A DNA stretch of 16,538 bases. It comes from an uncultured Bacilli bacterium. GTDB lineage: Bacteria; Bacillota_I; Bacilli_A; RF39; UBA660. Positions 1 through 7,266 of the stretch are shown here, in pieces. How positions within the stretch are numbered: the first letter of the stretch is position 1; each line of letters opens with the position of its first letter. Both the position numbers and the translations under genes were made by a program. The notes beneath the pieces were generated by a model that saw only the letters and a program-made list of their open reading frames with translations, made no database searches and was not told the origin of the DNA. The DNA lies in contig CALVIQ010000004.1 in NCBI GenBank assembly GCA_944331815.1, positions 1 to 16,538 of the forward strand, read 5' to 3'.

Positions 1-968
1 TCAATATCTTGTCCTTCAATCCAAACATATACTCTTGTTTTAGTTATACCATCTGGTACAGTAAATAATGGTTTTTCAAAATCATCATCAGTCATAGTTT
101 CTTGTAATTCAAAATAATTTGGGTCAAGATTTGGTGAACCAGATACTGTATTAGCCACAAATATAGGACCACCTGCTCTTGTAAATGCATATGTTGGAAA
201 TTCTTGTCCATCGATTAAATTAACGCCATATTTAGTAGCCCTTTCAATGGAAAGATTAGAATGAGCCTTACTATTTGGCTCAAAAATAATAGAATAACAA
301 TTATTATTACATTCAATATTTTGAACTTCATTTGCTGATGCATCTTTAGCAACAGATCCTAACTTAACAATACCAATACGAGCAGAATTTAATAAACCTA
401 TCATTTCCTCTTCAGCATCTTTTTCCATTGTAATTGAAGTACCATATTCAAAATATAAATTATCGCTTACTGGAGAACCAGAATCATTTTTAAAAAACAA
501 ATCAAATGCTATATAATTATTGTACTCATTTCTGCCACCTTCATGCATTAAATTAGTTCTTATATAACCATTATTTTTATCCTTATTTGGATATCTAACC
601 CCACTACTTGAAAACATATTAAATATTGGACTATCATGATTAGTAATTCCATTTGAAGAAATAGGTACTAATCCACCACCTGCCCATTGACTTGTATTAT
701 TAGGATAAGTATATCTTAATCCTCTTATAAGTTCATCAGCAGATATAATTAAATCAGTATCAAAATTAATACCATCTAAAGAAATAGATAATCCAGTATT
801 CTTTTTAACTGTCATAGTAAATGTTTTTACTCTAACATTTAAATTGGTTGAAAACCACGCATATGTTGAAAAAATAAGCAAAATACCTACTAATACCATA
901 ATAGTGATAGTAACTTTTTTATTTGTTTTTTCAATAATTCTTTGTCTAAAAGTATTTTGTTTTTTCAT
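1..968 (-). CDS. TasA/SipW-type secreted fibre-like protein, divergent paralogue (3' end beyond window)
   Basis: An open frame of 322 codons starts at ATG 968 behind a good ribosome site (AGGTGG) and runs off the left edge. It stops within the WIEGQDI block that lies about 50 residues from the C-terminus in its paralogues, so little is missing. A basic N-terminus (residues 1-19) and a hydrophobic segment (20-35) end in STYAWF, the SipW-dependent signal pattern. The body keeps GLVPISSNG, YIAFDLFFKN, LLNSARIGIVKLG, a degenerate FEPNSKAH in place of IWEPNDTKH, and FPTYAF. Only two clustered cysteines (ECNNNC) are visible where the paralogues have four spread out. It is the last known gene of the minus-strand cassette and lies 61 bp after its predecessor, beyond a stem-loop. 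It is probably an extracellular beta-sandwich fibre or surface protein; the exact function is unknown. Confidence 0.8.
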   Translation of the reverse strand, partial: MKKQNTFRQRIIEKTNKKVTITIMVLVGILLIFSTYAWFSTNLNVRVKTFTMTVKKNTGLSISLDGINFDTDLIISADELIRGLRYTYPNNTSQWAGGGLVPISSNGITNHDSPIFNMFSSSGVRYPNKDKNNGYIRTNLMHEGGRNEYNNYIAFDLFFKNDSGSPVSDNLYFEYGTSITMEKDAEEEMIGLLNSARIGIVKLGSVAKDASANEVQNIECNNNCYSIIFEPNSKAHSNLSIERATKYGVNLIDGQEFPTYAFTRAGGPIFVANTVSGSPNLDPNYFELQETMTDDDFEKPLFTVPDGITKTRVYVWIEGQDI

Positions 969-988
969 TTTTCACCACCTAATTAATA

Positions 989-1021
989 AAGGAAGAGTAA
1001 TTAACCAAATTACTCTTCTTT
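989..1021 (-). repeat. Intercistronic stem-loop, possible attenuator
   Basis: A 14-bp stem (989-1002 pairing with 1008-1021, one G-U pair) encloses a 5-nt loop. It lies between the stop of the 433-residue gene and the start of the next gene. On the minus strand it is followed by CCTTTATTAATT-like sequence rather than a clean T-run, so it may act as a weak terminator or a processing/stability element that lowers expression of the last gene. The pairing is visible; the role is inferred. Confidence 0.55.
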
Positions 1022-1029
1022 ATTATCAA

Positions 1030-2331
1030 TTATTCACCATTTGTTGGAGTAATATCTGTACTTGGTCCATCGTAACCTGGAATATCAGATTCATTATATC
1101 TTTCTTTAGTGAATCCAAAATTAACTGTAATTTTCTTTCCTAATGAAGCAAAGTCATAATTATCGATATCTTGTCCTTCAATCCAAATGTAAACTCTAAC
1201 TTTTGTAATACTATTTGGAGCTAATGTCATAAATTGTGGACGATCTTTACCAGCAACATTTTTCATTGTATCAGTAAAGTATGGGAATTCAACTAAGTTA
1301 TATGTACTTCTATTTCCTGCAACATAAGTTTCATAATCTACAGTATTTTTTGTATAAGTATTGTAAGCTAATCCATCATAAATATTTACATTATCAGCAA
1401 TTTCAATATTATTACTGATTGCATATGTTGGATAAGCTGTTCCATCTTCTACAGTAGTACAATGTGAACCAGCAGTATATGAATCTGGATCATTAACATC
1501 GTCACCATCAGTAGATGCTTTTCTTAATAAGCAAGATTTATCATACCAATTAATAGCGTTTTGTACGTGTTTTGTATCATTTGGTTCCCAAATTTGAGCA
1601 TCTCTACAAATACCAGTTACTTGAACTTGACCATCAGCAGCAGGAACATTAGCACAAGTTATTTTTGTAATATTTTCAACTGATTCAGTATCAGCTTTAA
1701 CACGTCCAATTTGTGCGAACGCAACTCTTACTGAATTTTCAATACCAGCTTTTTCAACTCCACCATTTTGTGAAACTTTAACTTCTGAATTAGTAGTTAA
1801 ATAAATTGCTTCTTCATTTAATGGATTATTATCAGTATAATAAGCATTGCCTGATAAGTTTTTAATGAATAAGTCAAATGCTACATATCCATTTTCTTCT
1901 TCATATTCAACACCACCAGCATTTAAAGTAGTATGGTTATCAACTTGTTCAGATAATAATCTATAACCACCAGTAACTGCAGTTAAACTTCCTTTTTCAA
2001 ATAATTTCATTCTTGATGAAGTTTTATCCATATCACCAACAGATGACATTGGAATTAATCCTTCTCCAGGTTTATCTAACCATTGATTTGCATTTCCTTC
2101 ATAAGGATCAGCATTTCTAGCATCTAATGTATATTTCCAGTTTTCTCCATCCATAGATAAGAATAAACCTTCTGTTGTTGCTATGTTAACGCTAAATTCT
2201 GCAACATTAACAGTTTTCATACCAATAAACCATGCATAAGTTGAAACTGATAATAAGATTGCACACAAAGAACAAATAGCAACTAAATCTCTAATTCTTT
2301 TACTTTTTTTACTATTATGTTTTTTTGCCAT
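1030..2331 (-). CDS. TasA/SipW-type four-cysteine secreted fibre-like protein (cassette 1, third gene)
   Basis: A 433-residue protein with start ATG 2331 behind AGGAGG. It has a lysine-rich N-terminus (1-15) and a hydrophobic stretch (16-30), then STYAWFIGMKTVNV (30-43), as in SipW-dependent TasA-type precursors, where cleavage is expected near the alanine. The mature part keeps GLFLSMDG (55-62), YVAFDLFIKN (149-158), IENSVRVAFAQIGR (197-210), IWEPNDTKHV (247-256) and YIWIEGQDIDNYDFASLG (381-398). Four cysteines at 226, 242, 267 and 291 could form two disulfides. There is no LPxTG motif and no C-terminal membrane segment. It closely matches the 439-residue gene at 11786-13105, including identical runs such as KDRPQFMTLAPNSITK. 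A structural subunit of an extracellular fibre is the favoured role, inferred from the signal type and co-located family members. Confidence 0.83.
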   Translation of the reverse strand: MAKKHNSKKSKRIRDLVAICSLCAILLSVSTYAWFIGMKTVNVAEFSVNIATTEGLFLSMDGENWKYTLDARNADPYEGNANQWLDKPGEGLIPMSSVGDMDKTSSRMKLFEKGSLTAVTGGYRLLSEQVDNHTTLNAGGVEYEEENGYVAFDLFIKNLSGNAYYTDNNPLNEEAIYLTTNSEVKVSQNGGVEKAGIENSVRVAFAQIGRVKADTESVENITKITCANVPAADGQVQVTGICRDAQIWEPNDTKHVQNAINWYDKSCLLRKASTDGDDVNDPDSYTAGSHCTTVEDGTAYPTYAISNNIEIADNVNIYDGLAYNTYTKNTVDYETYVAGNRSTYNLVEFPYFTDTMKNVAGKDRPQFMTLAPNSITKVRVYIWIEGQDIDNYDFASLGKKITVNFGFTKERYNESDIPGYDGPSTDITPTNGE

Positions 2332-2355
2332 AATTTCCTCCTATATTTAAATTTT

Positions 2356-2392
2356 AGTAACCTAGAAGATTAATTAAAATCTTCTAGTTACT
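2356..2392 (-). repeat. Strong intercistronic stem-loop
   Basis: An inverted repeat of about 15 bp with one bulged base (2356-2371 against 2378-2392) fills the 68-bp gap between the 414- and 433-residue genes. It lacks a following T-run on the minus strand, so it is not a typical intrinsic terminator. An mRNA-stabilising or processing structure that sets the subunit ratio is plausible. The matching gap in cassette 2 is only 10 bp and has no such hairpin. Confidence 0.6.
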
Positions 2393-2399
2393 TTAATAA

Positions 2400-3644
2400 T
2401 TATTCACCTAATGTTGGTCTCTTATCAACATCACTTGGTAATTGTGGATCACCATCATAGTTGATATCTTCACCATATAATTGTTCTTTAGTAAATCCAA
2501 ATGAAAGTGAGATTTGACCTCCTAATGAAGCAAAATCATAGTTATCAACGTCTTGTCCCTCAATCCAAATATAAACTCTAATTTTTGTAATACTATTTGG
2601 AGCTAAATAGAATAGTTCTGGTCTTTCAGTTCCTTTTAAATTTTTCATTGTATCTGTGAAAGTAGATACTTTCATTAATTTACCTTTAGTAGCAGTCATA
2701 GCAACAGAAGCAGTATAACCATTGTATTCAGTACCATCATATACATCTACTTGATCTGTATAATTAATTTCACCACTTACTGCATATGTTGGAACAAATG
2801 TACCGTCTGTAACAGTACCACATGCACCACTAAATGAACTTGGATTAGTAATATCAGCCGCATTTCTCTTTAAACATGATTTTTCATACCATTTAATAGC
2901 ATTATTTACGTGTTTTGTATCATTTGGTTCCCAAATTGTTGCATCTCTATTTGTACAAATGCTAGAAACACCATCACCACCTGTACAATCGATTCCTTGG
3001 ATTTTTGAAGTATCTGTTTCAGTAGCAACTACACGTCCAATTTGTGCAAAAGCAACTCTTACTGAATTTTCAATACCAGCTGTTTTTTGCCCAGCAGCAC
3101 CTGTTTTAACAACAGATTGTGGAGTTAAATAAATTCCTTCTTCATTTTTTATATCAACTGTATCATAATAAGCATTTCCTGATAAGTTTTTAACAAATAA
3201 ATCAAATGCCACATAACCATCTTGTTCATCCGTATTGTTTTTAACTTGGCTAGCCATTACACGATAACCACCAGGTGAAGCAGTGAAGCTTCCTTTTTCA
3301 TATAAAATTAAGTTAGATGAATCAGTATCGATTTTTCCAACTGTTGACATTGGAATTAATCCTTTGCCACCCCAACTATTTTTATTATCTAAATAAGTTC
3401 CTGCAACTCCAGGATCACTATAATTACTTTCGTTAATTGTTACTGTGTCACCGAAATTTTTACCATCTAATGAAAGTGATAAACCATCGATTGCAGCAAT
3501 TTCTACATCGAATGCGGTAACATTAACAGTTTTCATACCAATAAACCACGCATAGGTTGAAACTGATAAAATAGTAGCACATAAACCAGCTCCAACAAGC
3601 AATCTTTTGACACGTTTTTCATGTCTTCTATTTCTTTTTTCCAT
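2400..3644 (-). CDS. TasA/SipW-type four-cysteine secreted fibre-like protein (cassette 1, second gene)
   Basis: A 414-residue protein with start ATG 3644 after AGAGAGGT. The N-terminus is strongly basic (1-14). A hydrophobic helix (15-29) leads into STYAWFIGMKTVNV (29-42), the SipW-type signal end. Conserved blocks are WGGKGLIPMSTVGKIDT (91-107), YEKGSFTASPGGYRVMA (115-131), YVAFDLFVKN (144-153), IENSVRVAFAQIGR (191-204), IWEPNDTKHV (237-246) and YIWIEGQDVDNYDFASLGG (358-376). Cysteines lie at 220, 230, 257 and 275. It is the counterpart of the 464-residue gene at 13116-14510 rather than of its own neighbours, but ends at TLGE without the roughly 60-residue tail of that protein. It follows the anchored-subunit gene by 19 bp, so the two are cotranscribed. 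It is likely an exported fibre subunit; no enzymatic motif is visible. Confidence 0.83.
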   Translation of the reverse strand: MEKRNRRHEKRVKRLLVGAGLCATILSVSTYAWFIGMKTVNVTAFDVEIAAIDGLSLSLDGKNFGDTVTINESNYSDPGVAGTYLDNKNSWGGKGLIPMSTVGKIDTDSSNLILYEKGSFTASPGGYRVMASQVKNNTDEQDGYVAFDLFVKNLSGNAYYDTVDIKNEEGIYLTPQSVVKTGAAGQKTAGIENSVRVAFAQIGRVVATETDTSKIQGIDCTGGDGVSSICTNRDATIWEPNDTKHVNNAIKWYEKSCLKRNAADITNPSSFSGACGTVTDGTFVPTYAVSGEINYTDQVDVYDGTEYNGYTASVAMTATKGKLMKVSTFTDTMKNLKGTERPELFYLAPNSITKIRVYIWIEGQDVDNYDFASLGGQISLSFGFTKEQLYGEDINYDGDPQLPSDVDKRPTLGE

Positions 3645-3663
3645 ATGTACCTCTCTCTTTTCA

Positions 3664-4359
3664 TTAATTTTCTACGTACTCTGAATTGAAATCCATATAA
3701 ACAGAGAATTCTCCACCTAAAATATCATCTGTACATTCAGGATCACTACCTTCAACCCAAATGACAATTGTGTATTTATCGATATCTCCAGGTTTAAAAT
3801 CATCAACTTTATTACGAGCAACTAATTTTTCTTCTTCAAATGGAATAGTATCTGGCTCATTTCTTCCGTCAGAAGCTTTCTTAGCATATGTAACAGGTTG
3901 TCCATTTCGATAGACTCTAATTCTTACAGCACTGTCAATTTTTTTGATAACATCTGTGATAAAAAGTTCACTCCAATAGCTTGTAATTTCATCTCCAACA
4001 TTCTCAACAAAAAATGTATAAGCAAGGTATTCAGAACCATTATGAGAACCACCAGTAGAATCATCTAAATTATCAGGTAACCAATTACCAGATATATTAG
4101 TGAATGTTTTAGGCGAAGCAACTGATAATTCTGCTTGATACACTTTATAATTAGGATCATCGTAAATGATAATACCTCTACTAAAGTATAAATTTTTATC
4201 CAGTGTTATACTAAAATTACCACTATTATAAATAATACCTATAACTAAATACAAAAGAATAAATAGGAAAAGAAATATTAATAAAGCTATTCTAAAGATC
4301 TTTTTAAGTTTTTTTTCATTTTTGATTTTCTTTGAACTAAGCTTAATCTTATCTTCCAT
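3664..4359 (-). CDS. Membrane-anchored short TasA-like subunit (cassette 1, first gene)
   Basis: A 231-residue protein, first gene of the cassette, with start ATG 4359 behind GGGGTAGAG. A lysine-rich cytoplasmic tail (1-21) precedes one transmembrane helix (22-44) and an outside domain. There is no TYAWF or A-x-A end after the helix, so the anchor is probably kept. The outside part begins GNFSITLDKNLYF (47-59). It carries YLAYTFFVEN (111-120), SAVRIRVYRNG (143-153) and YTIVIWVEGSD (196-206), which mirror YVAFDLFVKN, NSVRVAFAQIG and VRVYIWIEGQD of the large proteins. This suggests the same beta-sandwich fold in a compact form, with one cysteine (209). The paralogue is at 14524-15216. A membrane base or assembly factor for the fibre is my inference, comparable in role to accessory anchor proteins of TasA systems. 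Confidence 0.8.
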   Translation of the reverse strand: MEDKIKLSSKKIKNEKKLKKIFRIALLIFLFLFILLYLVIGIIYNSGNFSITLDKNLYFSRGIIIYDDPNYKVYQAELSVASPKTFTNISGNWLPDNLDDSTGGSHNGSEYLAYTFFVENVGDEITSYWSELFITDVIKKIDSAVRIRVYRNGQPVTYAKKASDGRNEPDTIPFEEEKLVARNKVDDFKPGDIDKYTIVIWVEGSDPECTDDILGGEFSVYMDFNSEYVEN

Positions 4360-4424
4360 AACTCTACCCCTTCATATTAACCTATAAACTAGGTTCACTA
4401 TGATATTCTTTACAATACAATATA

Positions 4425-4473
4425 ATTATAACATACATATTTTTTTTGTCAATATAATATGTCGATAATTGTC
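4425..4473 (-). promoter_or_regulatory. Sigma-A promoter of cassette 1 with upstream TGTC/GACA repeats
   Basis: On the minus strand TTGACA (4452-4447) and TATAAT (4430-4425) are separated by 16 bp, with an extended -10 (TGT before TATAAT). Two more GACA copies lie upstream, so that TGTC tetramers on the plus strand begin at 4447, 4460 and 4470 (spacing 13 and 10). The same layout recurs before cassette 2. The predicted transcript start is near 4418, giving a leader of about 60 nt. Confidence 0.78.
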
Positions 4474-4601
4474 GAATTTAATTTTACTTTATTTTTCTTT
4501 GTTTTACAACATTTTTTGTCAACTGTTTACATTATTTTGTTATATTTATTAAATGTTTTACAAATGTTGACATATACAAAATCATATTTTACATTTTTAT
4601 A

Positions 4602-4630
4602 TTGATTTTTTACATATATATATGTATAAT
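4602..4630 (+). promoter_or_regulatory. Promoter of the plus-strand camelysin-like gene
   Basis: TTGATT (4602-4607) and TATAAT (4625-4630) are 17 bp apart, close to the sigma-A consensus. They lie about 30 bp before the start codon at 4662, which has an AAGAAGG ribosome site just upstream. Confidence 0.7.
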
Positions 4631-4661
4631 AAAATTGTAAAAGAAGAAAGAAGGGTTTTAA

Positions 4662-5273
4662 ATGGCAATGAAATTTAAAATATTGTTAGTTATTAGTTCT
4701 TTGGCATTGACATTAAGTTTGATGAGTAATACTTATTCAAGATATGTTGCTGATGTTGATAGCAATATTGATTTGTTATTCGCTAAATGGCAAATTTTAG
4801 TTAATGAAAATGATATTACCAATAATACTACAACTTCTATCAATATTACTCCAGTAATGGAAGAAAATGTTAACGTTGCTGAAAACACCGTTGCTCCTTC
4901 TTCTAAAGGTTATTTTGATATTGACATTGATCCTAGTAACGCTGGTGTATCATTTGATTATTCAATCAATTTGAATATTGAAGATGAAAATATGCCTGAC
5001 TTAATGATTAGTAAATACGCAGTTTTAGATAAGGATTATAATGAAGGTGATCAAATAACTACAACCACTATTTTAAATAATACAATAGATGGAACTGTTG
5101 ATTATAATGCTACAGCACATGAACCATTTACAGTAAGAGTTTTCTTTGAATGGTATGAAGGTGTTGATGAAAAAATGGATGATGAAGCTGATACAAATAT
5201 AGGTTATGAAGCAGCATTAAATAATAAATCATTACTAGTAAATGCATCAATTAGTTTCAATCAAAAAATTTAA
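4662..5273 (+). CDS. Camelysin/TasA-like SipW-dependent secreted protein
   Basis: A 203-residue protein transcribed alone on the plus strand, from ATG 4662 with AAGAAGG about 7 nt upstream. The N-terminal hydrophobic signal (about 4-21) ends in NTYSRYVADVDSN, a variant of the TYA-x-F/W end of SipW substrates. The mature part starts with LLFAKWQILVN and continues with APSSKGYFDIDIDPSN and SFDYSINLNI, a layout typical of small camelysin/TasA-like beta-sandwich proteins (Peptidase_M73/TasA family). There is no HExxH, so peptidase activity is not supported despite the family name. No cysteines are present and no LPxTG. It is bounded by its own promoter and terminator and diverges from cassette 1. 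A minor or alternative fibre subunit is the likely role; the family call is by pattern only. Confidence 0.75.
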   Translation: MAMKFKILLVISSLALTLSLMSNTYSRYVADVDSNIDLLFAKWQILVNENDITNNTTTSINITPVMEENVNVAENTVAPSSKGYFDIDIDPSNAGVSFDYSINLNIEDENMPDLMISKYAVLDKDYNEGDQITTTTILNNTIDGTVDYNATAHEPFTVRVFFEWYEGVDEKMDDEADTNIGYEAALNNKSLLVNASISFNQKI

Positions 5274-5297
5274 GAGATTATTAAATCTCTTTTTTTT
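5272..5297 (+). terminator. Intrinsic terminator of the camelysin-like gene
   Basis: A stem AAGAGATT/AATCTCTT (5272-5279 against 5284-5291) with loop ATTA runs straight into a T-run ending at 5297. It overlaps the stop codon of the gene. Confidence 0.85.
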
Positions 5298-5302
5298 ATA
5301 CA

Positions 5303-5329
5303 TAAAAAAACACAATTTTATTGTGTTTT
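5303..5329 (-). terminator. Terminator of the SipW-like operon
   Basis: An inverted repeat AAAACACAAT/ATTGTGTTTT (5307-5316 against 5320-5329) is followed on the minus strand by seven T residues. It ends the leftward four-gene operon and meets the rightward terminator only a few bases away, cleanly separating the convergent units. Confidence 0.85.
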
Positions 5330-5861
5330 ATTCTTCTACATCTACTTCATCACCATATTTAATTTCAACAATTAATGCATATAATTCATAAATAAAGATT
5401 AAGAAACATGGTACTAATACGATAAATAAGAAGCCCCATTGTGATTCAATAATTCCTAAAACTGTTCCAATATCATTATATACTTTAGTAGGTCTACCAA
5501 TTAAATATTTAATTGAATATGTTTCACCATTTTCAAATGTAAGATAATCATCCATAACTTCTCCAACTTTGCCAATATTTATATCAGCAGTTTTAGACAT
5601 CTTATCAACTTTATAAACGAATACTTCTTCACCTTTTTGTAAATTTTCTGGCGCTGCTGCTTCAACTAAAACTAAATCACCTTTTTGATATTCTTCATGA
5701 CTTACTTTATCTTTTAAAATTACTAATGAAGTTTCACCAAATACTGTTACACGATAATCATTGAAATTTAATAATAAAATTGTCATAAATAATGCAAAAG
5801 TAAAATAAACAATTCCCAATGTTACTAATAATACTTTTTTTGTTTTTTTTAAAACTTTCAT
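5328..5861 (-). CDS. SipW-like signal peptidase I homologue with degenerate active site
   Basis: A 177-residue protein, last gene of the operon, with start ATG 5861 behind AAGGAGGAAG. It has the outline of an ER-type (SipW) signal peptidase: an N-terminal membrane helix (about 10-31), an outside beta domain with KGDLVLVEA (60-68) and NGETYSIKYLIGRP (111-124), and a second helix (about 143-165) ending FLIFIYELYAL. The expected SGSMEP box is replaced by GETSLVIL (42-49), leaving Ser45 as the only serine candidate. The THRI segment carrying the usual catalytic histidine is replaced by INIGKVGEV (94-102), with Lys98 in roughly that place. The single histidine (55) lies too early. SipW normally trims TasA-type precursors, and this gene sits with three such precursors. 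It could be a divergent protease or an inactive homologue that binds precursors. Confidence 0.72.
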   Translation of the reverse strand: MKVLKKTKKVLLVTLGIVYFTFALFMTILLLNFNDYRVTVFGETSLVILKDKVSHEEYQKGDLVLVEAAAPENLQKGEEVFVYKVDKMSKTADINIGKVGEVMDDYLTFENGETYSIKYLIGRPTKVYNDIGTVLGIIESQWGFLFIVLVPCFLIFIYELYALIVEIKYGDEVDVEE

Positions 5862-5870
5862 ACTTCCTCC

Positions 5871-6719
5871 TTAATTACATTCTATTTCTAATAAAGAAAA
5901 TTCATTTATATCATAAGTAGCATCTTTATCTACTTTATAAAATATATAACTTAAATTATCTTTACTAGGTATTTCTAAAATTATTTCATTAATATAACCA
6001 TTTGACATATTATAATTTGTTATATTTTCGTTATCAATTCTTAATTTATTAGCATCCCAATTTATTTTAACACATTTTTTAGTGTCAGAAGAATTAGTTA
6101 CTGTTAATCGATCATAATTAGAAAATGATTGATATAACATATCTGTTTTTTCTATTAAGTTTTTATCTTTTTTAAGAATAAATGTTCCTGTTAGTTTTTT
6201 TTCATATGGTTCAGTAGTAACAACTTCAATGTTAGCTGTTACATTATCATTTTCTACATCAAAGTATATATCTGAAGTAGCTTTTTGAATAACCCAATCA
6301 TAACCTTTTACTTCACAAGTTGCTTTATCAAAATCAGTTGTATCGACACCATCATTTGTATTATTTACACAACTATTATAACTAGATAATGTCCCATAAT
6401 AAACATTCGAATCAGTTCCATTGACTTTACAATTACTACCATCATCTAATATACAAGTTACTTTATATTTTATATCATAATCAGTAACTAAAGCATCATT
6501 GATATTATTTTTTAAATTAAAATGAATACTTGTTCCATCCCAAACATTATTAACATTTTTTACATTATTTCCTAATTGATCACTGCTTAAATAAAATCCC
6601 TGAGAATTTAAATAATAATTCCAAACTGTATTAGATACGTATTTTGCTAATGTAAAACCGTTTGTAATAAGTAAGATTGTACCTAAAAATATAACAATCA
6701 TTATTAAATATTTGCGCAT
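5871..6719 (-). CDS. SipW-dependent TasA-like secreted protein
   Basis: A 282-residue protein. The start is taken as ATG 6719 because AGGTG lies 7 nt upstream; the frame could open at GTG 6728, but that codon is part of the ribosome site. An N-terminal hydrophobic segment (about 4-20) is followed by GFTLAKYVSN (21-30), in the position of a SipW-type signal end. The rest is rich in asparagine, threonine and predicted strand, with several cysteines (in KVTCILDDGSNCK, YNSCVN and ATCEVKGY, plus two nearer the C-terminus) and repeated features such as FILKKDKNLI. No enzymatic motif, anchor motif or second membrane segment is seen. It follows the 178-residue gene by one base and precedes the SipW-like gene by 9 bp, so coexpression and processing by that enzyme are plausible. 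The exact role is unknown. Confidence 0.72.
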   Translation of the reverse strand: MRKYLIMIVIFLGTILLITNGFTLAKYVSNTVWNYYLNSQGFYLSSDQLGNNVKNVNNVWDGTSIHFNLKNNINDALVTDYDIKYKVTCILDDGSNCKVNGTDSNVYYGTLSSYNSCVNNTNDGVDTTDFDKATCEVKGYDWVIQKATSDIYFDVENDNVTANIEVVTTEPYEKKLTGTFILKKDKNLIEKTDMLYQSFSNYDRLTVTNSSDTKKCVKINWDANKLRIDNENITNYNMSNGYINEIILEIPSKDNLSYIFYKVDKDATYDINEFSLLEIECN

Positions 6720-6720
6720 T

Positions 6721-7257
6721 TTAATCACCTAACTTCTGCCAACTATTTATTTCTACATCAATGAAATCAGCTAAATTTGTATATTCTAATGAATTATATT
6801 CACTAGGGAAAGTTACTTTTAATTTGTAATTATCTAATATTTCCTCGGTATGTTTTAGTGTTTGAATAGAAGAATTACATACTAATTCATTTTTTTCATT
6901 TCTTGAATAAGTTTCATCACATTTCATTATCAATTCTTCCGTTTCACCTACTTTGTATAACTCAATATCTAAAGGCATAAAATGAAATGTTTTAATAGTA
7001 ATTTGATATTCAACTGTTACATTACTTAATTCATTATCTTTATTAGTAACTGAAAATAAATATTCTTCATTACTACCAGGATTTAAATTATTTAGATTTA
7101 ATTCTAAATGATCTAATTGTTTACTTTCAAATACAAATTTAGCGATTTTTTGATCTACTTTTACATTACTGTTAGAATTAAACATTGAATATGTAACACC
7201 AGTACCTAAAAATATAGTTATTAAAATAAACAAAATTATCAATACTTTATGTTTCAT
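6721..7257 (-). CDS. Camelysin/TasA-like small secreted protein
   Basis: A 178-residue protein with start ATG 7257 behind AGGAGGG. The hydrophobic signal (about 5-20) ends in GVTYSMFNSNSN, close to the TYAxF/TWAAF ends of SipW substrates. The mature part begins QKIAKFVFESKQ and has LNPGSNEEYLFSVTN, the PGS-x-x-x-F-x-V-x-N feature common in camelysin/TasA-like beta-sandwich subunits. Two cysteines lie in MKCDETYSRNEKNELVCNSS and could form a disulfide. No HExxH is present. It sits between the large GLUG/Ig-like protein (9 bp upstream) and the 282-residue TasA-like gene (1 bp downstream). It is likely a fibre subunit or accessory; TasA family membership is by pattern. Confidence 0.76.
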   Translation of the reverse strand: MKHKVLIILFILITIFLGTGVTYSMFNSNSNVKVDQKIAKFVFESKQLDHLELNLNNLNPGSNEEYLFSVTNKDNELSNVTVEYQITIKTFHFMPLDIELYKVGETEELIMKCDETYSRNEKNELVCNSSIQTLKHTEEILDNYKLKVTFPSEYNSLEYTNLADFIDVEINSWQKLGD

Positions 7258-7266
7258 GATTCCCTC

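Larger units (their letters stand above)
4360..4661. other. Divergent intergenic region with two promoters
   Basis: These 302 bp contain no gene. The left part holds the leader and promoter of the minus-strand cassette, including a small leader hairpin (AACCTA/TAGGTT, 4379-4395). The right part holds the promoter of the plus-strand camelysin-like gene. Between them lie very AT-rich sequence and scattered TGTC/GACA tetramers (4447, 4460, 4470, 4517, and inverted at 4569) that may be regulator half-sites. Confidence 0.6.

Noticed and set aside
844..1143. Plus-strand open frame of 99 codons
   Set aside because: It lies antisense to the ends of two clear minus-strand genes, has no ribosome site, and covers the intercistronic hairpin.
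2220..2331. Cysteines in the signal helices (for example SLCAIL) as lipoprotein sites
   Set aside because: The residue before the cysteine is leucine, not Gly/Ala/Ser, and the helix continues to the TYAWF end.
4662..5273. Metalloprotease activity suggested by the camelysin family name
   Set aside because: No HExxH or similar metal-binding motif is present in this protein or in the 178-residue protein.
6640..6719. GFTLAK in the 282-residue protein as a type IV prepilin cleavage motif
   Set aside because: In type IV prepilins the hydrophobic helix follows the G|F site; here it comes before it, as in Sec/SipW signals.
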